Below the pieces are notes generated by a model, which did no database searches, was not told where the DNA came from, and saw only the letters and a list, made by a program, of their open reading frames with translations. A DNA stretch of 64,000 nt from Calditrichia bacterium (GTDB lineage: Bacteria > Calditrichota > Calditrichia > RBG-13-44-9 > J075): positions 434,001 through 498,000 of the forward strand of contig JACKAP010000001.1 of the NCBI GenBank assembly GCA_020635015.1. The letters are read 5' to 3'. The translations under genes and the position numbers were made by a program. Positions 18,607 to 29,193 of the stretch are shown in pieces. How positions within the stretch are numbered: the stretch's first letter is position 1; the number at the start of each line of letters is the position of its first letter.

Positions 18607-20196
18607 TCACTTCTTATCCGACGCTTTCGGTGTCTCGCCGGCCTCTCCGCCTCCATTTTCGTTGACCGCCACCCCGTTTTTCTCCAGCAATTGTTCCAAC
18701 TGCTCCAGGGAGATGTCATGCTTCTGGAACTGGCTGAGGATGTTCACCCCGGTCGCGTTTTCGATCTGTTCCGAGAGGGAGATCAGCGCGGCCGGCAATT
18801 GGTTGATGAAGCGGCCGACCCCGTTGCCTTTGCCGTCGCCGCTGTCGATGACGCTGACTTTGTCGATAGTGATCTTGTTGATGGTGTCGGTGAGCTGTTT
18901 CACGATTTCCGGCAGCATGTTGAGCATGAAGACCTTCTCGCCTTCGCCTTCGGCGCTCTGGTAGACCTTGATCATCCGGGCAAGGATCTCCAGGTTGGCT
19001 TTCCCTTTTTCCAGGATCGGAGCAGCTTTACCCTGAGCGTCCAGCTCCATGGCTTCTTTTTCCGCCCGGGCGGGTTCGATCACATCGGCCATCAGGCGTT
19101 TTTGCTGCAGGATGATCCGCTCTTCTTCCATCTCCTGCTCATATTTGGCCCGCGCTTTTTCGCCTGCCACTTCCGCTTCTTTTTCCTTGATGATCGCTTC
19201 CCGTTCCAGTTCCGCTTTTTTGATGCGCAAGTTGTTCTTTTCCGTTTCGATGGTTTGTTGCGCCACGGCATCGTTAACCTGCACTTCCCGTTCCGCCTGG
19301 ATGCGGGCGGTGCGGATTTCCTGCTGCGCTTTTGCTTTGGCCACTTCCGCATTTTGCTGGGCAGCGGCTTCCGCGGCTTCCGCGGCGGCCTGCTGTTCTG
19401 CTTCCGCCTTGCGGGCAGCGGCGCTGGCGATGGCCTGGGCGGTCTTGACCTCCTTCTCGGCGTCGATCTGGGCCGATTTGATGTCCTGCTCCGCCTTGGC
19501 CTTGGCGATTTCTGCCTGGCGGCGCGACTGCGCTTCGGTTTCTTCCGCTTCTGCGGCGCGGATCGCTTCTGCCCGGCGGGCTTCGGAAATGACCTCTGCC
19601 GTTTTGCGGCGGCCGATGGAATCGAGATAGCCGGCTTCGTCGGAGACGTTCTGGATTTTAAAGGTATCCAACTGCAATCCCAACTGGTTGAGGTCGCTGT
19701 CCGCCTCATCGATCAGGCTCTGGGCGAACTTCAGGCGGTCTTCGTTGACCTCTTCCGGGGTGAGGGTGGCCAGCACCCCGCGCAGGTTGCCTTCCAGGGT
19801 ATCCTTGGCAATTTTGTGAATTTCGGTCAGCGGCTTGCCCAGGAAACGCTCCACCGCGTTGCCGAAGGACGGCTCATTGGAATTGATCTTGATGTTGGCA
19901 ATCGCTTCCACATTGAGGGGAATGCCTCCTTTGGAGTAGGCATTTTTGACGGAAAGTTCGATCGGAATGGCTTCCAGCGACATCCGGGCGGCCTTCTCCA
20001 GGATGGGGATACGAATGGCCCGCCCACCGCGGATCAGGCGGTAGCCGACGATGGTGCCGTCCGAGAGCTTGCGTTTCCGGCCGGAGAGGATAATCACTTC
20101 GTTGGGATGGCAGATCAATAGCAACCGGCTGATCGTCATGCCCACCACGATCACGATCATGCCGATAATGCCGATAAGTGCGACGAAAAAGTCCAT
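18607..20196 (-). CDS. Flotillin/YqiK-like band-7 (SPFH) membrane scaffold
   Basis: 529 residues. An N-terminal membrane hairpin/TM (VALIGIIGMIVIVVGMTISR) is followed by an SPFH domain (about 30-200; VIILSGRKRKLSDG, PLNVEAIANIKINSNE) and a long Ala/Glu/Lys coiled coil (about 210-385, AEIAKAKAEQDIKSAQ). The flotillin C-terminal region ends in DISLEQLEQLLEKNG. Flotillins organise inner-membrane microdomains and are known neighbours of NfeD and PspA proteins. GAAGGAGAG precedes the ATG. It is downstream of the NfeD-like gene, as in many bacteria. Confidence 0.92.
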   Translation of the reverse strand: MDFFVALIGIIGMIVIVVGMTISRLLLICHPNEVIILSGRKRKLSDGTIVGYRLIRGGRAIRIPILEKAARMSLEAIPIELSVKNAYSKGGIPLNVEAIANIKINSNEPSFGNAVERFLGKPLTEIHKIAKDTLEGNLRGVLATLTPEEVNEDRLKFAQSLIDEADSDLNQLGLQLDTFKIQNVSDEAGYLDSIGRRKTAEVISEARRAEAIRAAEAEETEAQSRRQAEIAKAKAEQDIKSAQIDAEKEVKTAQAIASAAARKAEAEQQAAAEAAEAAAQQNAEVAKAKAQQEIRTARIQAEREVQVNDAVAQQTIETEKNNLRIKKAELEREAIIKEKEAEVAGEKARAKYEQEMEEERIILQQKRLMADVIEPARAEKEAMELDAQGKAAPILEKGKANLEILARMIKVYQSAEGEGEKVFMLNMLPEIVKQLTDTINKITIDKVSVIDSGDGKGNGVGRFINQLPAALISLSEQIENATGVNILSQFQKHDISLEQLEQLLEKNGVAVNENGGGEAGETPKASDKK

Positions 20197-20245
20197 AGAT
20201 CTCTCCTTCTGTTTTTTGATTGCGAGATGAATACTTTGCGGCTAT

Positions 20246-20327
20246 TGGTTCTTGGTCTTTGGTTGTTGGTTATTGGCAATTGGCAAAGACCGTTTTTTAC
20301 CAATAACCAACAACCAACAACATACTT
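20246..20327. repeat. Inverted TTGGTTATTGG repeat
   Basis: GGTTGTTGGTTATTGGCAAT (20261-20280) faces ACCAATAACCAACAACCAAC (20299-20318) and forms a long hairpin between the NfeD-like and flotillin genes. The same family is at 38577-38696. Confidence 0.7.
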
Positions 20328-20368
20328 CTGCTGTAAACGATTCGGTTACCAATATGGCATTTCACGCC

Positions 20369-20962
20369 TCACGCCTGCACAAACTCATTTTCCACCACAA
20401 ATGCCGTCCCATCCTGTACCCGCAGCACAATCACCGTATCGCCCTGGCGGAAGCTGTCCCGTTCGGCTTCTTCGGCAATTTTCGCCAGCAATTGCAGTAG
20501 ATTACCCTGCACTTCCACGGCAATTTTGCCGCGCTGCTGCTTGCTGAGATCGAGGATCACCCGGGCGGACATGCCCACCAGGCTGTCGAGATTGATGGTG
20601 CCTTCCACTTCGTTTTGCATCAGGTGAGCGAGGGTTTTATACATCAGGGTGGCGGCAAAAATCCCGATCAGCATTGCCATAGCAAAGGTGAGCAGCGGGA
20701 AGATATTCAGCCAGGTAAAGACGACGCCGGTCAGCCCGAAGAAGGCGCTGAAGAATACAAAGGTGCGGAAGCTGAAGAACTTGATCGCTTCGGTAACGCC
20801 TTCACCCTCCACAACGTCGATATCGCCATCTACATCCAGGTCGGCATCCATATCCACATCGCCGTCGAAATCCAGATCTCCGTCGGTGTCGCTACCGAAC
20901 AAGAGGGTGACGACAATAAATATCCCTCCAAACACCAGACAGACTACATAAAGCGTCATCAT
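20369..20962 (-). CDS. NfeD/YqiJ-like membrane protein with Asp-rich loop
   Basis: 197 residues from the ATG at 20962 (GGAGG 8 bases upstream; an in-frame ATG at 20977 overlaps that site and is less likely). TM1 (LYVVCLVFGGIFIVVTLLFG) is followed by an acidic segment (residues about 25-55) built of alternating D/G units (DTDGDLDFDGDVDMDADLD). TM2/TM3 follow (FFSAFFGLTGVVFTWLNIF, LLTFAMAMLIGIFAATL), then a C-terminal OB-fold-like domain (LVGMSARVILDLSKQQRGKI). NfeD-type proteins partner with flotillins. The acidic loop resembles a cation-binding or dockerin-like stretch and may face the periplasm. Confidence 0.8.
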   Translation of the reverse strand: MMTLYVVCLVFGGIFIVVTLLFGSDTDGDLDFDGDVDMDADLDVDGDIDVVEGEGVTEAIKFFSFRTFVFFSAFFGLTGVVFTWLNIFPLLTFAMAMLIGIFAATLMYKTLAHLMQNEVEGTINLDSLVGMSARVILDLSKQQRGKIAVEVQGNLLQLLAKIAEEAERDSFRQGDTVIVLRVQDGTAFVVENEFVQA

Positions 20963-21026
20963 GTTGGCCACCTCCACATTTTGTTACGGTCTTTCGGGCA
21001 ATTGGTTTGCGCCTATCTTTGTGGGG

Positions 21027-21746
21027 TCAGGACTTGTTCCCGGACAGTTTCTGCTTCAATTTTGCCAGTTCATCATCGACCGCTTTCTGCTTGACTTTCT
21101 TGTCCAGCTCGATATCCTTTTCGCTACCGGCGGTTTCCAGCTTGAGCAGTTCTTCCGCCGCTTCCGCTTCTGCTTCCATTTGCAGGATCTTGTCTTTGTA
21201 GGACTCGATAGCGCTGGTATGATTGTCGATGTCGGTGACCGATCCGGCTAACGTGCTCATCGCCTCGTGGGATTTCTGCAGTGCCTGGTGGGTTCGCATC
21301 TGGGCATCGGCGGCCGATTTGCGGCGAATCAGCTCTTCTTTTTTGCGCCGCGCTGATTGTACCTGGTCTTCCAGCTTGGCCAGATCCGCCTTCATCTTCT
21401 CGGCCAGTTCCGCCGCCAGGTGCAGTTCATTCTCCAGAGAGACGACATTGGCGTCGGCGTCGAGCTTCTTGGCGAGGAGGGTGCGGGCGAATTCTTCGTC
21501 GCCGTCTTCCAGGGCCAATGCAGCCTTGTTTTCCAGCACGCCGCTGTGGCCTTTGGCCATGTGGATCTTTTTCTCCAACTGCTTCTTCTGGCCGATAGCC
21601 TTGACGGTCTCCCGGCGCAGTTCGATGATGCTCTCCTCCATCTCCCGGATGAGCTGCTTGATCATCACTTCCGGATCTTCCGCCGCATCCAGCATATGGT
21701 TGATGTTGGCAGAGATGAGCTTGGAAATGCGCTGAAAAATATTCAT
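21027..21746 (-). CDS. pspA: PspA/IM30 membrane-stress protein, second paralogue
   Basis: 239 residues. N-terminal amphipathic helix MNIFQRISKLISANINHMLD, then the canonical DPEVMIKQLIREMEESI, a long coiled coil with the REELIRRKSAADAQ-type segment, and a charged C-terminus ending LKQKLSGNKS. It is first in the minus-strand block with GGAGG before the ATG, and is followed after 64 bases by the NfeD-like gene and then flotillin. Inferred role: membrane-binding scaffold of the stress module. The gene symbol is given at family level. Confidence 0.93.
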   Translation of the reverse strand: MNIFQRISKLISANINHMLDAAEDPEVMIKQLIREMEESIIELRRETVKAIGQKKQLEKKIHMAKGHSGVLENKAALALEDGDEEFARTLLAKKLDADANVVSLENELHLAAELAEKMKADLAKLEDQVQSARRKKEELIRRKSAADAQMRTHQALQKSHEAMSTLAGSVTDIDNHTSAIESYKDKILQMEAEAEAAEELLKLETAGSEKDIELDKKVKQKAVDDELAKLKQKLSGNKS

Positions 21747-21819
21747 GACGATACCTCCGGATAAGGGGTTATAAATGAATAGACATCTTTTTGTCTGATG
21801 GGACGGAGTGCTTCAGTGT

Positions 21820-22220
21820 TCATACCAGCACCCGCTTCATGGTTAAGCCGCTGCGGTCGAAGAAGATCAGTAGGCCAGCCCTTAATTTCAGCGCACGCAG
21901 ATATTTCCGGTAATTTTGGAAATCTGCTTCGCTGGCTGCTCCTTCGGTTTTGATACACACCGCCAGGCGCTGGAAACACAGGAAATCCGCGCCGTTTTTT
22001 TCACCAGCCGGGCGTCGGTCGGCAGTGTCGCCGCCGGCATGCCGGCTTGATAGTATATGTGATTTTTTTCGAATTCCGCTTTCAAGGCGTTCTTGTAAGC
22101 ATTGCTGTCAAAATTGCGGCGCACTTGCTGATACGCCCGCTGGGCGGCCCGGATGACCAAAAATGTTTCCGCCTCCAAAATTCGCGATGTATTGTCTGTA
22201 TAGTTTTCCGTGCGGACCAT
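21820..22220 (-). pseudogene. GxxExxY-family protein, frameshifted
   Basis: The N-terminal part (residues 1-70) includes FLVIRAAQRAYQQVRR and YKNALKAEFEKNHIYYQAG. This is a diverged form of the GxxExxY family, whose signature would be VIGAAFEVHxxLGxGxLExxY; the signature Gly and Glu are not conserved. After a seven-A run near 21994-22001 the frame is lost. In the next frame the family's C-terminus continues cleanly (GADFLCFQRLAVCIKTEG, then YLRALKLRAGLLIFFDRSG) to a stop at 21820. One base is therefore missing in a homopolymer. This is either a sequencing error or a real break. The function of the family is unknown. Confidence 0.6.
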
Positions 22221-22472
22221 GACTTACCCCATTTAGCTAATTTGCTGCTCTCTACAATCGATTACATCATCAACGATGATGCTGTCTTACCCGCTCAATA
22301 TGCAAAATATGCAAGCGATGTGCCAGCCGGAAATGACGGATTCAGGGGCATTGCGGAATACCATATTGGCGGGATTCGCCAGATCGGCGGTGAATTTCGC
22401 CAGAGTCACCAGACTTGATCCGCGAATATATCTGGTGCGGATAAGGCGTAAATGGGGTTTGTTTGGTCAGGG

Positions 22473-23345
22473 TTATCGAGCGGCCAGCGGTCCGTCGGGA
22501 CGAAGCAGGGATTGCAGAGCGGCGCGGGAGAGGGTCACTTCGCTGCTGCCCATGGCGTAGGGGGCAATCTCGTAGGGATTATAAAAGAAGCTGAGACCGT
22601 GTTCGTTGATGAAAAAGTTATCCGGCAGGCGGAACTGGTTGTTCTCGAACCAGTAGCCGGCCGATTCAAAGGTGTCACCCGCTCCCATCTGCCGGGCGCG
22701 GCGGAATTCCTGTTCGGCAAGCCGGTTTAGCTGCTGCTGGTAGCCGGGCTGGAAAAGATCGTTCAGGGTCAGTTTTTTTCCCGTGCGGGCATCGAAATTT
22801 GTGTATTGCGTCATGCTGTTGGGATGAGCTCCGCCGGTAAAGCTGTAGTCGCCGGTCTCGATGGCGAACACTCGCGGGGTGTTGTAGACCACCCGGATGG
22901 TGCGCTCTACTGCCCAGCCGAACATCGCGGAAGCAGGGTCGTCGTTAAGGGTGGTCTCGTAGAGCGTGAAGAATTGCGCCATCAGCCCATCCGGAGAATT
23001 TGCCGCCGCGGCGCCCGCTTCAAACACCGGTTTGAGCAGCTCGGCATCGACGCCCTGCTGCAGCGCCGCTTTTGCGGCAGCGCGGGTAATCTTCGGGTAG
23101 ACCAGACGGATATGGGTGCAACCCTCCTCCGCCGGATCGCAGTCGCCGGCGGTCTTTTGCCGGGTCATCATTTCATATTGTACCGTATCCGCTGCCGGGG
23201 CGGGGGCAGAGCGCTCCGGGGAAGCCGCCTGTCCGGCCGGCGCCGCACGCTCCGCCCGGGCACTGGCCTGCTGTTTTTCTTCCCCACAAGCGCTCAGCAC
23301 GATCAAAGATGCCAGAACCAATAGCCCGATATAAATCTTTTTCAT
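22473..23345 (-). CDS. Lipoprotein with DUF4163/DUF3298 domains (RsiV-like C-terminus)
   Basis: 290 residues. The lipobox is VLSAC (Cys20), followed by an Ala/Pro/Arg-rich linker to about residue 55. DUF4163 (IRLVYPKITRAAAKAALQQG) leads into DUF3298 (about 160-280: YSFTGGAHPNSMTQYTNFDA, KLTLNDLF, LSFFYNPYEIAPYAMG). This pair occurs in deacetylase PdaC accessory regions and in the anti-sigma factor RsiV, where it binds lysozyme. Here there is no TM anti-sigma part, so it is a cell-envelope lipoprotein of unknown ligand. GGGAGA precedes the ATG. The gcvP gene ends 37 bases upstream, so they may be co-transcribed. Confidence 0.8.
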   Translation of the reverse strand: MKKIYIGLLVLASLIVLSACGEEKQQASARAERAAPAGQAASPERSAPAPAADTVQYEMMTRQKTAGDCDPAEEGCTHIRLVYPKITRAAAKAALQQGVDAELLKPVFEAGAAAANSPDGLMAQFFTLYETTLNDDPASAMFGWAVERTIRVVYNTPRVFAIETGDYSFTGGAHPNSMTQYTNFDARTGKKLTLNDLFQPGYQQQLNRLAEQEFRRARQMGAGDTFESAGYWFENNQFRLPDNFFINEHGLSFFYNPYEIAPYAMGSSEVTLSRAALQSLLRPDGPLAAR

Positions 23346-23382
23346 CGATATTCTCCCAGAATTTTAAATACTTGGCACGCAC

Positions 23383-26280
<2,898 letters not shown>

Positions 26281-26483
26281 AAGTCTATCCTTATAGATTT
26301 GATTTTGTATCCCGAATCCGTTACTGTCGTCAGCCTCGAGCGGCATTGACCGGATAAAACCAAAGTTACGGTAATTGAATGCGATAAGCAACAGTCCGCA
26401 CAAAGGCCGCTTGCGCGCTTTCGGAAAAGAGCTAAAAGTTAAAAAAATCACATCCAATAACGCAAGGAAGGGAATTTATTTCC

Positions 26484-26513
26484 CCTGGCCCCGCCATGAA
26501 AGGTGGGGCCAGG
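26484..26513 (-). terminator. Terminator-like hairpin after bcp
   Basis: On the minus strand, CCTGGCCCCACC / GGCGGGGCCAGG forms a strong hairpin immediately past the bcp stop codon, followed by a second small hairpin (GGGAAATAAATTCCC). The U tract is poor, so termination is likely but not certain. The rest of the gap 26281-26519 shows nothing else. Confidence 0.6.
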
Positions 26514-26519
26514 TAGAAT

Positions 26520-27002
26520 TCAGGATTGCAGTGCTTTCAGGGTCTCCTTCACCTCATCGGCATGCCCCTTCACCTTCACCTTGGGCCAGATGTGACGGAT
26601 AACGCCCTGAGGGTCGACCAGCACGGTGGTGCGCACCACCCCCAGGTATTTTTTGCCGTACATGCTCTTTTCCTGCCACACCCCGTAGGCGCTGAGCATC
26701 TGCTTCGATTCGTCGCTGAGCAGCAGCACTTTCAGATCGTGCTTGCTGATAAATTTCTGATGACTGGCGCAGGAATCTGGGCTGACTCCCACGATCGCGG
26801 CATTGAGTTTTTTGAATTCCGGCAGGGCGGCGGTAAAGTCCAGCGCCTCGACGGTGCAGCCGGAGGTGTTGTCCTTGGGATAGAAATACAGCACCAGCCA
26901 TTTGCCGGCAAAATCGCTCAATGAAACCTGCTGCTCAGCGGCATCGGCCAGGGTAAAATCAGGCGCTTTGGCGCCGGTCTTGAGTTCGGTGGTTGTAGCC
27001 AT
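26520..27002 (-). CDS. bcp: Thioredoxin-dependent peroxiredoxin, Bcp/PrxQ type
   Basis: 160 residues, the normal size. The core reads APDFTLADAAEQQVSLSDF, LVLYFYPKDNTSGCTVEALD with the peroxidatic Cys in SGCTVEA (the usual TPGCT is varied), and GVSPDSCASHQKF containing a second Cys that could be resolving. It reduces H2O2 and organic peroxides in the cytoplasm with electrons from thioredoxin. AAGGAG precedes the ATG. Downstream is a hairpin; upstream is a large tandem-repeat array. Confidence 0.93.
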   Translation of the reverse strand: MATTTELKTGAKAPDFTLADAAEQQVSLSDFAGKWLVLYFYPKDNTSGCTVEALDFTAALPEFKKLNAAIVGVSPDSCASHQKFISKHDLKVLLLSDESKQMLSAYGVWQEKSMYGKKYLGVVRTTVLVDPQGVIRHIWPKVKVKGHADEVKETLKALQS

Positions 27003-27029
27003 GATGGTTCTCCTTATGTGATAGATGTT

Positions 27030-27385
27030 TGTTCGCTGCGCTCACGATGTTAGTTCGCTGTCGCTCACGATGTTTACTCACTTCGTTCGCGATGTTAGTT
27101 CGCTGTCGCTCACGATGTTTACTCACTTCGTTCGCGATGTTAGTTCGCTGTCGCTCACGATGTTTACTCACTTCGTTCGCGATGTTAGTTCGCTGTCGCT
27201 CACGATGTTTACTCACTTCGTTCGCGATGTTAGTTCGCTGTCGCTCACGATGTTAGTTCGCTGTCGCTCACGATGTTAGTTCGCTGTCGCTCACGATGTT
27301 AGTTCGCTGCGCTCACGATGTTTACTCACTTCGTTCGCGATGTTAGTTCGCTGTCGCTCACGATGTTAGTTCGCTGTCGCTCACG
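27030..27385. repeat. Tandem array of 45-bp and 22-23-bp units
   Basis: The long unit joins GATGTTAGTTCGCTGTCGCT-CAC and GATGTTTACTCACTTCGTTC-GC (45 bp). Four exact tandem copies run from 27046 to 27225. After that the short half-unit repeats, with one further long-type unit near 27296-27340. Frames are open through the array on both strands, but these encode only the repeat (SSLSLTMFTHFVRDV type). There are no unique spacers, so it is not a CRISPR array. It lies in the divergent gap between bcp and the YciB-Nudix gene. Confidence 0.85.
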
Positions 27386-27439
27386 GTAATTATGGCTGTG
27401 GTTGGAAGCGCCCTCCGGGATGCAATACTCCTGTTGCCA

Positions 27440-27610
27440 GCCCGGAAAGGGCGGTGTTATCCCAACCCCGGGCAAGTTTGCCCCGGCAAACGTCGCCCGG
27501 GGCACAAGATCATCAAAAATAAGCCCGGAAAGGGCGGCGTAATATCTGCACGACTCGTTCATCCGTCCTCCCATCCAACATCCAACATCCAACATCCAAC
27601 ATCCAAGATC
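27440..27610. repeat. AGCCCGGAAAGGGCGG repeats and a CATCCAA tandem
   Basis: AGCCCGGAAAGGGCGG occurs at about 27438 and 27521, separated by a GC-rich palindromic segment (CCCCGGGCAAGTTTGCCCCGG). The block ends with five CATCCAA units (27571-27602), a single arm of the GGATGTT family. The remaining bases to 27776 hold a small hairpin-like AGGCTTTTCAAGCCTTTTT near 27699-27716, but no gene. Confidence 0.65.
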
Positions 27611-27776
27611 AGTTCACTTCGCCCAGCGCCTTGCTTCAACGTCAGAAAATGCGGAGTGGGCGATTTGAGCGTTTTTAAATTAGCTCCGGAAGGCAGGCTT
27701 TTCAAGCCTTTTTAAAAATCGGTTTCCGATTGGGCCATCGCTGCGATTATATTTCCCAGAAACTGGAAAGGGAAGG

Positions 27777-28928
27777 ATGCTCGACCGTAAGACCCTGCTG
27801 AAGAATTTGACGATCGGCTTTTTGCCGCTGTTGATCTTTATTATAGCCGACGAGTTCTTTGGATTGACGGTGGGCTTGATCGTGGCGATCGTCTTCGGTA
27901 TTGCCGAAGCGCTTTACATCTACTGGCGGGAAAAGCGCATCGACCGCTTCATCCTTTTCGATACCGGCCTGATCGTAACCTTGGGGCTGGTGTCGTTATT
28001 GCTGCATAATGATATCTTCTTCAAGCTCAAACCGGGGTTGATCGAGCTGATCCTGGTGGTGCTGCTGGGCATCACCGCCTTCTCCCGCAATCCGATTCTG
28101 ATCCGCATGACCGGACGCTACATGAAGGGGATCGAGTTTTCGGAAGCCCAGATGGAGCAGATGCGGCGGATGATGCGCCGGATGTTCTATCTCTTCACTG
28201 CCCATACCGTGCTGATTTTTTATTCTGCCTACTATATGAGTAAAGAAGCCTGGGGATTTATCAGCGGGGGACTGCTGTATATCCTGATGGGAGGGTTGAT
28301 GGCGTTGGAACTTATCCGCGCCCGCCTTCAACAGCGCCGAACGCAACGCCAACTGGCGGATGAGGAGTGGTTCGATCTGGTAACCCCCGAAGGTAAAATT
28401 GTCGGCAAAGCCCCGCGCAGCGCGGTGCATGGCAATCCGCAACTGTTGCATCCGGTGGTGCACGTGCATATTGTCAATTCGCGGGGCGAACTATATCTGC
28501 AGAAGCGCGCCGCCAGCAAAGACCTTTATCCCGGCTATTGGGACACCGCAGTGGGCGGCCATGTCAGCAGCGGGGAGCGCATCGAGCAGGCCCTGCGGCG
28601 GGAGGCGGAGGAAGAGTTGAATATTGTCGAAGCCGCCTTCCAGCCGCTCTTTCGTTACGTGATGCGCAATCCGCACGAGAGTGAACTGGTGCACGCCTTC
28701 CTGCTCCGGGCCGACGGGCCGTTCGAATATAATCCGGAGGAGATCTCCGACGGGCGTTTCTGGAGTCCCGGGGAAATCGAACCGCAACTGGGCAAGGATA
28801 TTTTCACCCCGAATTTTGAGCAGGAATTCGCCCTGCTCCAGAAAATGATCTTTGCCCCCCCGAGCCCTTCAACCAATTCCCATCCCGCCTCGCGCAATGC
28901 CCGCAAGCGGAGACGGAGGAAGAAATAA
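27777..28928 (+). CDS. Fusion: YciB/IspA-like septation membrane domain plus Nudix hydrolase
   Basis: 383 residues. Residues 1-185 contain about five TM helices (TIGFLPLLIFIIADEFFG, LTVGLIVAIVFGIAEALYIY and onward) and match the YciB/intracellular septation protein A layout. Residues about 195-355 are a Nudix hydrolase of the isopentenyl-diphosphate-isomerase/YfcD-like type: EWFDLVTPEGKIVGKAPRSA, HPVVHVHIVNSRGELYLQKR, and a complete Nudix box GGHVSSGERIEQALRREAEE followed by EL. The Lys/Arg-rich C-terminus is short. GGAAGG precedes the ATG. A single uninterrupted frame makes the fusion real in this assembly. The substrate is unknown. Confidence 0.82.
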   Translation: MLDRKTLLKNLTIGFLPLLIFIIADEFFGLTVGLIVAIVFGIAEALYIYWREKRIDRFILFDTGLIVTLGLVSLLLHNDIFFKLKPGLIELILVVLLGITAFSRNPILIRMTGRYMKGIEFSEAQMEQMRRMMRRMFYLFTAHTVLIFYSAYYMSKEAWGFISGGLLYILMGGLMALELIRARLQQRRTQRQLADEEWFDLVTPEGKIVGKAPRSAVHGNPQLLHPVVHVHIVNSRGELYLQKRAASKDLYPGYWDTAVGGHVSSGERIEQALRREAEEELNIVEAAFQPLFRYVMRNPHESELVHAFLLRADGPFEYNPEEISDGRFWSPGEIEPQLGKDIFTPNFEQEFALLQKMIFAPPSPSTNSHPASRNARKRRRRKK

Positions 28929-29036
28929 GGATGAAGGATAAAGGATGAAGGATGAAGGATGAAGGATGAAGGATGAAGGATGAAGGATAAAGGATGAAGG
29001 ATAAAGGATGAAGGATAAAGGATGGAGGATGAAGGA
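28929..29036 (+). repeat. AAGGATGAAGGATAAAGG minisatellite
   Basis: About fourteen 7-base units of GGATGAA or GGATAAA in tandem start two bases after the stop codon of the YciB-Nudix gene. A facing partial arm (CCTTTAACCTTTATCC) lies near 29118-29140, so the gap could form a long imperfect hairpin. Confidence 0.75.
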
Positions 29037-29193
29037 ATTACCAAGGGAGATGTGAAGAGAAGAAATTACGGTCAAATGGCAGATTATCGCAAAAATGTAG
29101 TATTTTGTTCTACCCTTTCCCCTTTAACCTTTATCCTTTTCAGTTTAAATCATCTGTGTGCCATCAAATTCACTAAATCAACGAGGTCAGAAA

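Noticed and set aside
26281..26400. Glycine riboswitch upstream of gcvP
   Set aside because: The leader has no recognisable tandem aptamer pattern.
27025..27279. Open frames on both strands through the tandem array
   Set aside because: They encode only the translated repeat and have no ribosome site or flanking gene sequence; annotated as a repeat.
27030..27385. Possible CRISPR array
   Set aside because: The units are directly adjacent with no unique spacers, and no cas gene is present.
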